Part shown: in pieces, positions 1 through 8,363 of the stretch
How positions within the stretch are numbered: position 1 is the first letter of the stretch
Layout of the letters: each line of letters starts with the position of its first letter
Notes under the pieces: generated by a model
What the model was told of the DNA's origin: nothing
Database searches by the model: none
Seen by the model: only the letters and a program-made list of their open reading frames with translations
Assembly: GCF_028595305.1 (NCBI RefSeq)
Contig: NZ_JAQQXS010000013.1
Coordinates: forward strand, 93,001-157,000
Direction of reading: 5' to 3'
DNA length: 64,000 bases
Source: Roseateles koreensis
GTDB taxonomy: Bacteria > Pseudomonadota > Gammaproteobacteria > Burkholderiales > Burkholderiaceae_C
Made by a program: the position numbers and the translations under genes

Positions 1-613
1 GTTGCTTGTCGGTCATGACCCAGCCCGGCACCAGCGTATTCACGCGGATTTTGTCGGGCCCCAGGTCACGCGCCAGGCAGCGGGTGAGCCCCTGCACCGC
101 GGCCTTGGAGGCGGTGTAGGCCGGCATGCCGCCCTGCTTGAGCATCCAGCTGATGGAGCCGAAGTTGATGATGCTGCCACCGCCTGCCGCCCGCATATCC
201 GGCAGCAAGGCTTGCGCAGCAAAGAACTGGTGCTTCAGGTTCACCGCCAGGCCGCCGTCCCAGAATTCCGGCGTGATGTCTTCCAGGCCCAGGCGCTTGT
301 CATTGGCCGCATTGTTCAGCAACACCGTCATCGGCCCCACGCGGCTGCGCAGGGCGGCAATGGCGGCGCGCAAGGCCTCGATATCGGTCAGGTCCGCCGC
401 CATGAAGGCTGGGGCATGCCGGGCGCCGGCCAACTGCAAGGCCAGGGCTTCGCCCGCCTCGGCATTCAAGTCAATGAAGGCGACGCGTGCGCCCTGGGCG
501 GCAAATTGCTCGACCAGGCAAGCACCAATGCCGGTGGCGCCACCGGTGATCAAGACAGCGCGATCTTGCAGGCTGGGATAGCGGGCAAAAACGCCAGTAG
601 CGGAAGAACTCAT
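1..613 (-). CDS. SDR-family dehydrogenase, partial (probable sugar 1-dehydrogenase)
   Basis: Short-chain dehydrogenase/reductase, starting at the ATG at 613 and running off the left edge, so about 204 codons are seen and the C-terminus is missing. The NAD(P)-binding TGGATGIG motif is at residues 23-30, the NNAA motif is present, and the catalytic YxxxK (YTASK) is at about 166-170. It is transcribed away from the L-arabinonate dehydratase gene and shares a 168-bp intergenic region with it. From that context it is most likely the L-arabinose (or D-galactose/L-fucose-like) 1-dehydrogenase that opens the oxidative pathway. The SDR family assignment is firm; the substrate is inferred only from neighbours. 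Confidence 0.85.
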   Translation of the reverse strand, partial: MSSSATGVFARYPSLQDRAVLITGGATGIGACLVEQFAAQGARVAFIDLNAEAGEALALQLAGARHAPAFMAADLTDIEALRAAIAALRSRVGPMTVLLNNAANDKRLGLEDITPEFWDGGLAVNLKHQFFAAQALLPDMRAAGGGSIINFGSISWMLKQGGMPAYTASKAAVQGLTRCLARDLGPDKIRVNTLVPGWVMTDKQ

Positions 614-781
614 GCGGGGCTCCGGAGGGGTGAATCAAAGGGGAAAAAGGGATGTCAGTAGTCCTGAAAATCAATTGTAGTAAGACTTTTTGTGTCTTTG
701 AAGCCTTGTTATTGGGGTTTTCACCGATCAAAGAAGCTAAATAGTAATATTTAATTCGGTTTACGTTAAGAAGAGAGTCCC
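614..781. promoter_or_regulatory. divergent promoter region of the arabinose-oxidation genes
   Basis: AT-rich 168-bp gap between two divergent genes. It contains a 6-bp inverted repeat TAAATA-gtaa-TATTTA at 738-753, about 30 bp before the dehydratase start, and a weaker AAGAC/GTCTT repeat at 682-698. A purine-rich ribosome site (aagaagagag) lies at 768-777. The palindrome is a plausible operator, but the cognate regulator cannot be named; the FadR/GntR or LysR protein of this cluster are candidates. Confidence 0.4.
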
Positions 782-2524
782 ATGTCGAAATCCCCAGTCA
801 AGCTTCGGTCGGCCGAATGGTTTGGTACCGCAGATAAGAACGGCTTCATGTACCGCAGCTGGATGAAGAACCAGGGCATCCCGGATCACGAGTTCCAGGG
901 CAAGCCCATCATTGGCATCTGCAATACGTGGTCTGAGCTGACCCCCTGCAACGCGCACTTCCGCAAAGTGGCCGAGCACGTCAAGCGCGGCATTCTGGAG
1001 GCTGGCGGCTTTCCCGTCGAGTTTCCGGTCTTTTCTAACGGTGAGTCCAATCTGCGTCCCACCGCCATGCTGACGCGTAACCTCGCCAGCATGGACGTGG
1101 AGGAGTCGATCCGCGGCAATCCCATCGACGGCGTGGTGCTGCTGGTCGGCTGCGACAAGACAACGCCGGCTCTGCTGATGGGCGCGGCCAGCTGCGACGT
1201 GCCCGCCATCGTCGTCACCGGTGGCCCCATGCTCAACGGCAAGTACATGGGCAAAGACATGGGCTCCGGCACGGCGGTGTGGCAGTTGTCTGAACAGGTC
1301 AAGGCCGGTACCTTGAAGTTGCATGACTTCTTGGCCGCCGAGGCGGGCCACTCGCGCTCAGCAGGCACTTGCAACACCATGGGCACCGCTTCGACCATGG
1401 CCTGCATGGCCGAGGCGCTGGGCACCGGCCTGCCGCACAACGCCGCCATTCCAGCCGTTGATGCAAGGCGTTATGTGCTGGCGCATATGTCTGGCTCGCG
1501 CATTGTCGAGATGGTCAACGAGGGGCTGACGCTCTCCAAAATCTTGACCCGCGAGGCGTTCGAGAACGCCATCCGTGTCAACGCGGCCATCGGCGGCTCC
1601 ACCAATGCGGTGATCCACCTGAAGGCGATTGCCGGCCGCATCGGCGTGGACCTGCAACTCGACGACTGGACACGCCTGGGCGCAGGCACCCCGACCCTGG
1701 TGGACCTGCTGCCCTCGGGCCGCTTCTTGATGGAAGAGTTCTACTACGCCGGGGGGCTGCCCGCTGTGCTGCGCCGTTTGGGGGAGGCCGGCCTGCTGCC
1801 GCACCCGCAAGCGCTGACGGTGAATGGCAACACGCTGTGGGACAACGTCAAAGACGCGCCCATCTACAACGACGAAGTGATCCGCCCGCTGGACAAGCCC
1901 CTGGTGGCCGACGGCGGCATCCGCGTGCTGCGGGGCAATTTGGCGCCGCGCGGTGCGGTGCTCAAGCCCTCCGCTGCCAGCGCCCATCTGCTCAAGCACC
2001 GCGGCCCGGCGGTGGTGTTTGAGAACCTCGAAGACTACAAGGCCCGTATCGTCGACCCTGAGTTGGCGATCACCGCTGACTCAGTGATGGTCATGAAGAA
2101 CTGCGGTCCGCAGGGCTACCCCGGCATGGCCGAGGTGGGCAATATGGGCCTACCGCCCAAGCTGCTCGCCCAGGGCGTGACGGACATGGTGCGCATCTCC
2201 GATGCCCGCATGAGCGGCACCGCCTACGGCACCGTGGTGCTGCACGTCGCGCCCGAGGCCAAGGCCGGCGGCCCGCTGGCGGTGGTGCAAGAAGGCGACT
2301 GGATCTCGCTTGACTGCGCCAACAACAGCCTGCATCTTGAAATCTCTGACGAAGAACTGGCCGCGCGCCTGGCTGTGTGGCAATCGCAGCAGCGCGAGGA
2401 CCCCGCTGATGCAACCGGTTATAGGCACCTCTATGTGAAGAATGTGCTGCAGGCCGACGAGGGCTGCGACTTCGGCTTTCTTGTGGGCTGCCGTGGCTCT
2501 GCCGTGCCGCGCCATTCGCACTGA
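782..2524 (+). CDS. L-arabinonate dehydratase (IlvD/Edd family)
   Basis: Converts L-arabinonate to 2-keto-3-deoxy-L-arabinonate in the cytoplasm, the third step of the non-phosphorylative arabinose pathway. The 580-residue length is typical of the sugar-acid branch of the IlvD/Edd family. Cys56 (TPCN), Cys124 (GCDKTTP) and Cys197 (GTCNTMG) are spaced 68 and 73 residues apart, matching the three [2Fe-2S]-cluster cysteines known for L-arabinonate dehydratase (59/127/200 in the Rhizobium enzyme). A good ribosome site precedes the ATG. The last 18 bp lie inside the first copy of an 81-bp tandem repeat. The following two genes supply the next two pathway steps. The exact sugar acid (arabinonate versus fuconate or xylonate) is inferred from the neighbours. 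Confidence 0.9.
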   Translation: MSKSPVKLRSAEWFGTADKNGFMYRSWMKNQGIPDHEFQGKPIIGICNTWSELTPCNAHFRKVAEHVKRGILEAGGFPVEFPVFSNGESNLRPTAMLTRNLASMDVEESIRGNPIDGVVLLVGCDKTTPALLMGAASCDVPAIVVTGGPMLNGKYMGKDMGSGTAVWQLSEQVKAGTLKLHDFLAAEAGHSRSAGTCNTMGTASTMACMAEALGTGLPHNAAIPAVDARRYVLAHMSGSRIVEMVNEGLTLSKILTREAFENAIRVNAAIGGSTNAVIHLKAIAGRIGVDLQLDDWTRLGAGTPTLVDLLPSGRFLMEEFYYAGGLPAVLRRLGEAGLLPHPQALTVNGNTLWDNVKDAPIYNDEVIRPLDKPLVADGGIRVLRGNLAPRGAVLKPSAASAHLLKHRGPAVVFENLEDYKARIVDPELAITADSVMVMKNCGPQGYPGMAEVGNMGLPPKLLAQGVTDMVRISDARMSGTAYGTVVLHVAPEAKAGGPLAVVQEGDWISLDCANNSLHLEISDEELAARLAVWQSQQREDPADATGYRHLYVKNVLQADEGCDFGFLVGCRGSAVPRHSH

Positions 2525-2668
2525 CCGCACCGGCTTGCCGCAAGCGCTGTCCTATTCAATAAATCGACTCTGACCCCATTAAAAATACCGCGCCATTCGC
2601 ACTGACCGCACCGGCTTGCCGCAAGCGCTGTCCTATTCAATAAATCGACTCTGACCCCATTAAAAATA
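2507..2668. repeat. perfect 81-bp tandem duplication
   Basis: Positions 2507-2587 and 2588-2668 are identical over 81 bases. The first copy covers the end of the dehydratase gene including its stop, and the second ends on the first base of the next gene's ATG. Each copy contains the string gactctgacccc near its 3' end, which resembles motifs seen in REP/RAYT-type dispersed repeats of proteobacteria (recalled, not searched). No other copy was noticed in the window. Confidence 0.95.
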
Positions 2669-3603
2669 TGAGCCGCCCCAATTCCCGAAATCCACGTTAC
2701 AAAGGTGTTTTTCCTGTTGTGCCCACCACGTTTGACGCGGCGGGCGGCCTGGATCTGGAGAGCCAGAAGCGCTGTGTGGATTTCATGATCGACGCGGGCT
2801 CGACCGGGCTGTGCATCCTGGCGAATTTCTCTGAGCAGTTCGTGCTGTCGGACAGCGAGCGTGACACCCTCACGCGAACCATTCTTGAGCATGTGCGCGG
2901 CCGCGTGCCGGTGATTGTCACCACCACGCACTACAGCACCCAAATCACCATCGCCCGCAGCCGTCAAGCGCAAGAGTTAGGTGCCGCTATGGTGATGGTG
3001 ATGCCGCCCTATCACGGTGCCACTTTTCGCGTGGCTGAATCGCAGATCTACGAGTTCTATGCACACCTGTCCGAGGCCATCAGCATCCCCGTGATGATTC
3101 AGGACGCACCGGTCAGTGGCACGCCGCTTTCCGTGCCCTTTTTGGCCAAGATGGCCACCGAACTTGAGCAGATCAAGTACTTCAAGATCGAAACACCCGG
3201 CGCGGCCGCCAAGCTGCGCGAGTTGATCCGCGTGGGCGGTGACGCGATCGAAGGGCCGTGGGACGGCGAAGAAGCCATCACCTTGCTGGCGGACCTGGAT
3301 GCGGGCGCCACCGGCGCCATGACCGGCGGCGGCTTTCCGGACGGCATCCGCAAGATCGTTGACGCCTATGCGGCCGGCGACCGTGAAGCCGCCGTGGCCG
3401 AGTACGGCCGCTGGCTGCCGCTGATCAATTTTGAAAACCGCCAGGGCGGCATCCTCACCGCCAAGGCGTTGATGTTGGCCGGAGGCGTCATCCAGTGCGA
3501 TGCGCCACGCCACCCCTTCCCTGAAATGCACCCCGCAACCCGTGCAGGGCTGCTGGACGCCGCCCGGCGCCTGGACCCGCTGGTCCTGCGCTGGACCCGT
3601 TGA
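2668..3603 (+). CDS. 2-keto-3-deoxy-L-arabinonate dehydratase (DHDPS/NAL family)
   Basis: Class I aldolase-fold enzyme that dehydrates 2-keto-3-deoxy-L-arabinonate to 2-oxoglutarate semialdehyde. It has 311 residues, as expected for the dihydrodipicolinate synthase family. The Schiff-base lysine is Lys173 in KYFKIETPG. The tyrosine usual in the YNxP motif is absent (the segment reads QDAP), a feature I associate with the dehydratase branch. The gene begins directly at the end of the 81-bp repeat, and no Shine-Dalgarno sequence is visible upstream (gaccccattaaaaat). It sits between the dehydratase and the semialdehyde dehydrogenase, which supports the pathway role. Confidence 0.88.
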   Translation: MSRPNSRNPRYKGVFPVVPTTFDAAGGLDLESQKRCVDFMIDAGSTGLCILANFSEQFVLSDSERDTLTRTILEHVRGRVPVIVTTTHYSTQITIARSRQAQELGAAMVMVMPPYHGATFRVAESQIYEFYAHLSEAISIPVMIQDAPVSGTPLSVPFLAKMATELEQIKYFKIETPGAAAKLRELIRVGGDAIEGPWDGEEAITLLADLDAGATGAMTGGGFPDGIRKIVDAYAAGDREAAVAEYGRWLPLINFENRQGGILTAKALMLAGGVIQCDAPRHPFPEMHPATRAGLLDAARRLDPLVLRWTR

Positions 3604-3626
3604 ATAAAGAGAGCGACCCGCACATC

Positions 3627-5066
3627 ATGCAAGCCTTTCAAAACTACATCGCCGGTGAATGGGTTGACGGCGTGGGCACACGCCCTAACATCAATCCTTC
3701 CGACATTGGCGACGTGATCGGGCATTACGCCCAGGCCGACGTGGCCCAGACCGAGCAGGCCATTGCCGCCGCGCATGCGGCTTTGCCGGCTTGGGCCAGC
3801 AGCACACCGCAGCAGCGCTTTGACGTGCTTGACGGCATTGGTAACGAGTTACTGGCACGGCGTGAAGAAATCGGCCGCCTGCTTTCCCGCGAAGAAGGCA
3901 AGACCTTGCCCGAGGGCATGGGCGAGACCCACCGGGCGGCGATGATCTTCAAGTTCTTCGCGGCCGAGGCCTTGCGCGGCGCGGGTGAATCGCTCCCCTC
4001 GGTGCGCCCGGGGGTTGCCGTCGAGATGTCGCGTTCGCCCATGGGCGTGGTCGGCTTGATTGCCCCGTGGAACTTCCCCATCGCCATCCCCGCCTGGAAG
4101 ATCGCGCCAGCCCTGGCCTTCGGCAACACCGTGGTGTTCAAGCCCGCCGAGTTGGTGCCGGGTTGCGCTTGGGTCCTGGCTGACATCATCAGCCGCAGCG
4201 CCTTGCCCAAGGGGGCTTTCAATCTGGTGATGGGCCCCGGCTCGCAGGTGGGCGCCACGCTGGTGGAGTCGCCCCGGGTCAATGCCATCAGCTTCACTGG
4301 CTCAGTTGCCACCGGGCGGCGCCTCATCAGCAGCTGCGCCGCGCGTCAGGCCAAGGTGCAGGCCGAAATGGGCGGCAAAAACCCCTTGCTGGTGCTGGAC
4401 GACGCCGATCTGGATGTGGCCGTCAATGCTGCTGTGCAAAGCGGCTATTTCTCGACCGGCCAGCGCTGTACGGCGTCCAGCCGCATCATCGTCGGGGCAG
4501 GCATTCATGATGCCTTTGTGGACGCGGTTGTGAAAAAGCTCGCGGGCTTGAAGGTGGACCACGCCTTGAAGGCGGGCACCGACATCGGCCCGGTGGTGGA
4601 TGCGCGCCAGCTGGAACAAAACCTTCACTACGTGGGCCTGGCTGTGCGTGAAGGCGGTGAGTTGGTGTACGGCGGCACAGCGGTGGAGCGTGAAACACCG
4701 GGCTTCTACATGCTGCCCGCACTGATCACCGGTACCACCAACCAGATGACCATCAGCCGCGAGGAGGTGTTCGGCCCCGTCTGCAATGTCATCAAGGTGG
4801 GCAGTTATGAGGAAGGCCTGGCCGTTGCCAACGACACCGAGTTTGGCCTGTCTTCTGGCATCTGCACCCGCTCGCTCAAGCACGCCACCCACTTCAAGCA
4901 GCACGCCCAGGCCGGCATGGTGATGGTCAACCTGCCCACCGCAGGCGTGGACTACCACGTGCCCTTCGGCGGCACCAAGGGTAGTAGCTACGGTCCCCGC
5001 GAGCAGGGCAGCTATGCGCGTGAGTTCTACACCACCGTCAAAACGGCCTACTGCTTCGCCGGTTGA
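3627..5066 (+). CDS. 2-oxoglutarate semialdehyde dehydrogenase (ALDH superfamily)
   Basis: Oxidises 2-oxoglutarate semialdehyde to 2-oxoglutarate with NAD(P)+, the last step of the oxidative arabinose pathway, feeding the TCA cycle. The catalytic Cys281 (GQRCTAS) and general-base Glu247 (EMGGKNP) are present, and the 479-residue length fits the family. I chose the ATG at 3627, behind aagagag at 3607-3613. An in-frame TTG at 3600 overlaps the previous stop and would add nine residues. Close spacing to the KDA dehydratase suggests one operon. Confidence 0.9.
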   Translation: MQAFQNYIAGEWVDGVGTRPNINPSDIGDVIGHYAQADVAQTEQAIAAAHAALPAWASSTPQQRFDVLDGIGNELLARREEIGRLLSREEGKTLPEGMGETHRAAMIFKFFAAEALRGAGESLPSVRPGVAVEMSRSPMGVVGLIAPWNFPIAIPAWKIAPALAFGNTVVFKPAELVPGCAWVLADIISRSALPKGAFNLVMGPGSQVGATLVESPRVNAISFTGSVATGRRLISSCAARQAKVQAEMGGKNPLLVLDDADLDVAVNAAVQSGYFSTGQRCTASSRIIVGAGIHDAFVDAVVKKLAGLKVDHALKAGTDIGPVVDARQLEQNLHYVGLAVREGGELVYGGTAVERETPGFYMLPALITGTTNQMTISREEVFGPVCNVIKVGSYEEGLAVANDTEFGLSSGICTRSLKHATHFKQHAQAGMVMVNLPTAGVDYHVPFGGTKGSSYGPREQGSYAREFYTTVKTAYCFAG

Positions 5067-5108
5067 ATGGCGCGCTGACGACTCAAGCACTTTTGCCCAA
5101 GCACCTCC

Positions 5109-6113
5109 ATGTTGCGCAGACTGATCATCACCTTCGCCATCGCTGCCGGGCTGTGCATTGCGCAGCGCGAGGCCGTGGCGCAGATGGCGGCAGCACCAGC
5201 ACCAGCACCAGCACCAGCACCAGCACCAGCAGCGGAACACGTCGAAGCCGAGCTGCAAGGGGACTTCCGTGCGCACGACCCCAGCTTGTTCATGCTGCCG
5301 GCGGGCGACTGGTTTGTCTTCGCCACCGGCCCGGGTGTGCAGCGCCTGCGTTCGCACGATGGGCGGCGTTGGGAGCGTCTGGCGCCGGTGTTCACGGCGC
5401 AGACGCGGCCGGCCTGGTGGGGGCAAGCTGTGCCGGCGCACCGCGAGGGCATGGATGTCTGGGCGCCCAAATTGTTTCTGCAGGGCGGGCGCTATCGCTT
5501 GCTGTACTCGATTTCGACCTTTGGAAAAAACACTTCCGCCATCGGCATGGCCAGCGCTGAGTCGCCCGATGCGGCACTTTGGCGTGATGACGGGCTGGTG
5601 CTGCAAAGCGGCCCGGGCGATGCCTTCAATGCGATCGATCCCGATGGTTTTGTGGACGCCGATGGCCGGGTCTGGCTGACCTTCGGTTCGTTCTGGGAGG
5701 GCATCCGCATGACCGAGCTGGACGCGCAAACGCTCAAGCCCAAGGGTGCGGCCCACTTTGTTGCCCGCAATGCCGGCGGCATCGAGGCGCCCACGCTGAC
5801 CCGGCGCGGCGACTGGTACTACCTGTGGGTGTCCTGGGGCCTGTGCTGCCGCGGCGTGGCCAGCACTTACAACATTCGCGTGGGCCGTTCGCGCAGCCCG
5901 GGCGGGCCTTTTGTGGATCGTGGCGGGCGGGCCATGCTGGACGGTGGCGGCACCTTGATCGAGGCGGGGGGCGACCGCTGGAAGGGGCCGGGGCACCAGG
6001 ACGTGTTCGGCAATTTATTGGTGCGCCATGCCTATGACGCGCAAGACAGCGGCCATCCGTATTTGCGGGTGAACGAATTGAAGTGGAGCGAGGACGGGTG
6101 GCCCGGGCTTTGA
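5109..6113 (+). CDS. exported GH43 arabinan endo-1,5-alpha-L-arabinosidase
   Basis: Five-bladed beta-propeller glycosidase of 334 residues with an N-terminal signal peptide (MLRRLIITFAIAAGL, cleaved near AVAQ), so it probably acts in the periplasm or outside. An Ala-Pro repeat linker at about 28-41 is encoded by a (CAGCAC)6 microsatellite. GH43 residues are visible: Asp in HDPSLF (base), Asp in IDPDGF (pKa modulator) and Glu in GGIEAPTL (acid). The C-terminal PYLRVNELKW...DGWP is typical of arabinanases. It lies 42 bp after the semialdehyde dehydrogenase. Endo-arabinanase activity is a family-level prediction. Confidence 0.85.
   Translation: MLRRLIITFAIAAGLCIAQREAVAQMAAAPAPAPAPAPAPAAEHVEAELQGDFRAHDPSLFMLPAGDWFVFATGPGVQRLRSHDGRRWERLAPVFTAQTRPAWWGQAVPAHREGMDVWAPKLFLQGGRYRLLYSISTFGKNTSAIGMASAESPDAALWRDDGLVLQSGPGDAFNAIDPDGFVDADGRVWLTFGSFWEGIRMTELDAQTLKPKGAAHFVARNAGGIEAPTLTRRGDWYYLWVSWGLCCRGVASTYNIRVGRSRSPGGPFVDRGGRAMLDGGGTLIEAGGDRWKGPGHQDVFGNLLVRHAYDAQDSGHPYLRVNELKWSEDGWPGL
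5191..5226. repeat. (CAGCAC)6 microsatellite
   Basis: Six perfect hexamers inside the GH43 gene encode the Ala-Pro linker that follows the signal peptide. The unit is in phase, so copy changes would alter linker length and not the frame. Confidence 0.95.
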
Positions 6114-6255
6114 GCCCCTTCACCCAAAGTATTGCACCCAAGATTTGAGGTTTTGAATTTCGCAAAATAAGAAGCCCAGCGCAGATGGGAGGCCGGCCAT
6201 GGTGCCTATGAGCCTGCTCGTTATGCAGCGGTAAACAACAGATGCTGGAGACAAA

Positions 6256-7392
6256 GTGGTTGCGTTGAAACTGGATCAGGTGAGCAAGCGTTACGGCACC
6301 GTGCAGGTGATGGACAAGCTGTCCCTGGACGTTGAAGAAGGCGAATTCATCGTCTTTCTTGGCCCGTCGGGCTGCGGCAAAACGAGCTTGCTGCGGATGA
6401 TCGCCGGGCTGGAAGAAGTCAGCGGCGGGCGCATCTTGATCGGTGGCAAAGACGTGACTGCGGCCGCGCCGGGCCAACGCAACTTGGCAATGGTGTTTCA
6501 ACATTACGCGCTGTATCCACACATGACGGTGCGTGCGAATCTGGCGTTCGGGCTGAACAATATCGGCATTCCACCGGACGTCATTGCTGCGCGCATCGAT
6601 GAAGCCGCCCGCATGTTGGAGCTGGCACCCCTGCTTGACCGCAAGCCGGGTCAGCTCTCTGGCGGGCAGCGCCAACGCGTGGCCATCGGCCGCGCGGTGG
6701 TGAAGGAGCCGGGCATCTTTTTGTTTGACGAGCCGCTGTCCAATCTGGACGCCGCGCTGCGGGGCCGCACCCGTGTCGAGTTGGCGCAGTTGCACCGCCG
6801 CTTGGGTGCCACCATGGTGTTTGTCACCCACGATCAGTTGGAAGCCATGACGCTGGCCACCCGCATCGTGGTGATGAATGCCGGGGTGATTGAGCAAGTG
6901 GCGCCGCCCGCTGAGATCTACCACCGGCCCGCCAGCCGCTTTGTGGCCGGCTTTGTCGGCACGCCCGGCATGAATTTCATCCCCGTGCGTTTGCAGCCCA
7001 GTACGCAGCCTAACGTGCAAATTCAACTGCCCGGCGGCACCTCGCTGGGCACCTGGGTGCCGAACAAAACTCTCCCCATGGGCCTGGACTTCAGCCTGGG
7101 CGTGCGCCCCGAGAATCTGCTTTTGGTGGACAAACCCGCCGTGGGGCAGGGCTTGCAAGGGCGTGTTGAGCTGGTTGAATTTTTGGGCGAGCGCAGCCTG
7201 GCCCATCTGCGGCTGGCGGACGAGTCCACGCTGATCGCTACGGTGCCTGCCGGCGCGCCGGCGCCTGCCGCTGGCATGGTTGTACATCTGCAGATCGAAC
7301 TGGCGCATGCCCATCTGTTTGACGCCGCCGGGCGGGCCCACCATGCGGTTCGGCCTGACCGGCAGCAACAGGTCCCGGAGTTGGTTGCGTGA
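6256..7392 (+). CDS. ugpC: sugar ABC transporter ATP-binding protein (MalK/UgpC type)
   Basis: Cytoplasmic ATPase of a CUT1-type importer, 378 residues. Walker A GPSGCGKT is at 36-43, the signature LSGGQ at 134-138 and Walker B LFDEP with Asp158/Glu159; a C-terminal OB-like regulatory domain fills about 235-370. The GTG start at 6256 is supported by ggag at 6247-6250. The next genes are two permeases and a binding protein with overlapping ends, giving a complete importer. Among the arabinanases the cargo is probably arabino-oligosaccharides (inference). The 142-bp gap before it may hold a promoter, but none is clear. Confidence 0.92.
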   Translation: MVALKLDQVSKRYGTVQVMDKLSLDVEEGEFIVFLGPSGCGKTSLLRMIAGLEEVSGGRILIGGKDVTAAAPGQRNLAMVFQHYALYPHMTVRANLAFGLNNIGIPPDVIAARIDEAARMLELAPLLDRKPGQLSGGQRQRVAIGRAVVKEPGIFLFDEPLSNLDAALRGRTRVELAQLHRRLGATMVFVTHDQLEAMTLATRIVVMNAGVIEQVAPPAEIYHRPASRFVAGFVGTPGMNFIPVRLQPSTQPNVQIQLPGGTSLGTWVPNKTLPMGLDFSLGVRPENLLLVDKPAVGQGLQGRVELVEFLGERSLAHLRLADESTLIATVPAGAPAPAAGMVVHLQIELAHAHLFDAAGRAHHAVRPDRQQQVPELVA

Positions 7393-8363
7393 GCAGCACC
7401 TTTGAATATGAGGCCGGCATCGGCAGCCGAACCTACGGCCGCCCTGCTGCCCGCTCGCGCCGCGCGCGCAGGCAGCAGGGCTATGTGGGCCTGCGCGCCT
7501 CACGCGCCAGCCATGGCTTGTTCGTACTGCCGTTTGTGCTGATTTATATGGCTCTGGTCTTGTGGCCTCTGGCCCGGGGCGTGGCCATCAGCTTCCACGA
7601 CCACGACCTGCTGTCGGACGACAGTTTCTACGTCGGGATTCAAAATTATGTGGAGCTGTGGTCCGACGAGGTGTTCCATCAAGTGATGTGGAATACGGTC
7701 AAGTTCGTGGCCTTGAGTACGCCGATCTTCGTGTTCATTTCGTTGGCGCTGGCGTTGGCCTTGAACCGCCCGGGGCGACTGAGCGCGGGCCTGCGCGCCA
7801 CCTTCTTCTGTGCGTCGGTGTTCTCGGTCACCATTGTCACTCTGGTCTGGAAGTTGGCCTTGATGCCTGAGCGCGGGCTGGTGCCGCAAGCGGTGGCGGC
7901 GCTGGGCTTGCCGGAGTTGGCCTTTCTCACCAGCGATGTGCTGGCGCTGCCAACGGTGGTGCTGGTGACCGTGTGGTGGATCATCGGCTTGCCCATGATT
8001 TTGTTTTTGTCGGCGCTTCAGCAAATCCCGGCAGACATCTATGAAGCGGCGGCGCTGGACAACACCAGCCGCTGGCGTAGCCTGACGCGCATCACGTTGC
8101 CCAGTTTGTCGCGCACCGTCGTGCTGGTGGCGGTGATCGAGATGATTCGCGAGTTTCAGGTGTTTCCGCAAATCATGTTGATGACGAATGGCGGCCCCAA
8201 CAATTCGACCCGCCCCATCGTGCAGTTCATCTACGAGCAGGCCTTCATGCAGCTGTCCCTGGGTTACGCCACGGCGGCCTCGCAAGTCTTGTTTGCGGTG
8301 ATGTTGATCGGCGTGTCGCTGCAGCTGTGGCTGGAGCGTGACGGCAAGGGAGCGGCCCGATGA
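7389..8363 (+). CDS. sugar ABC transporter permease (MalF/UgpA-like)
   Basis: First inner-membrane subunit of the CUT1 importer, 324 residues with six predicted transmembrane segments. The cytoplasmic EAA loop is visible at IYEAAALDNTSRWRSLTRI. The GTG start overlaps the ATPase stop by four bases (gtga), indicating translational coupling. The basic, Arg-rich N-terminus (about residues 15-40) is unusually long before the first membrane helix. Confidence 0.9.
   Translation: MSSTFEYEAGIGSRTYGRPAARSRRARRQQGYVGLRASRASHGLFVLPFVLIYMALVLWPLARGVAISFHDHDLLSDDSFYVGIQNYVELWSDEVFHQVMWNTVKFVALSTPIFVFISLALALALNRPGRLSAGLRATFFCASVFSVTIVTLVWKLALMPERGLVPQAVAALGLPELAFLTSDVLALPTVVLVTVWWIIGLPMILFLSALQQIPADIYEAAALDNTSRWRSLTRITLPSLSRTVVLVAVIEMIREFQVFPQIMLMTNGGPNNSTRPIVQFIYEQAFMQLSLGYATAASQVLFAVMLIGVSLQLWLERDGKGAAR

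Noticed and set aside
471..731. minus-strand ORF of 86 codons overlapping the SDR start
   Set aside because: Out of frame with the SDR, with no family features; a shadow of the real gene.
2507..2668. possible CRISPR repeat or phage attachment site
   Set aside because: Only two directly adjacent copies with no spacers; simple tandem duplication.
4302..5996. minus-strand ORF of 564 codons antisense to the ALDH and GH43 genes
   Set aside because: A high-GC shadow ORF: His/Ala/Gly-rich, a Cys-Trp repeat from the microsatellite, no domain; both sense genes are clear.
5734..7503. minus-strand ORF of 589 codons antisense to the ABC ATPase gene
   Set aside because: No recognisable domain and fully opposite a canonical ATPase with all motifs.
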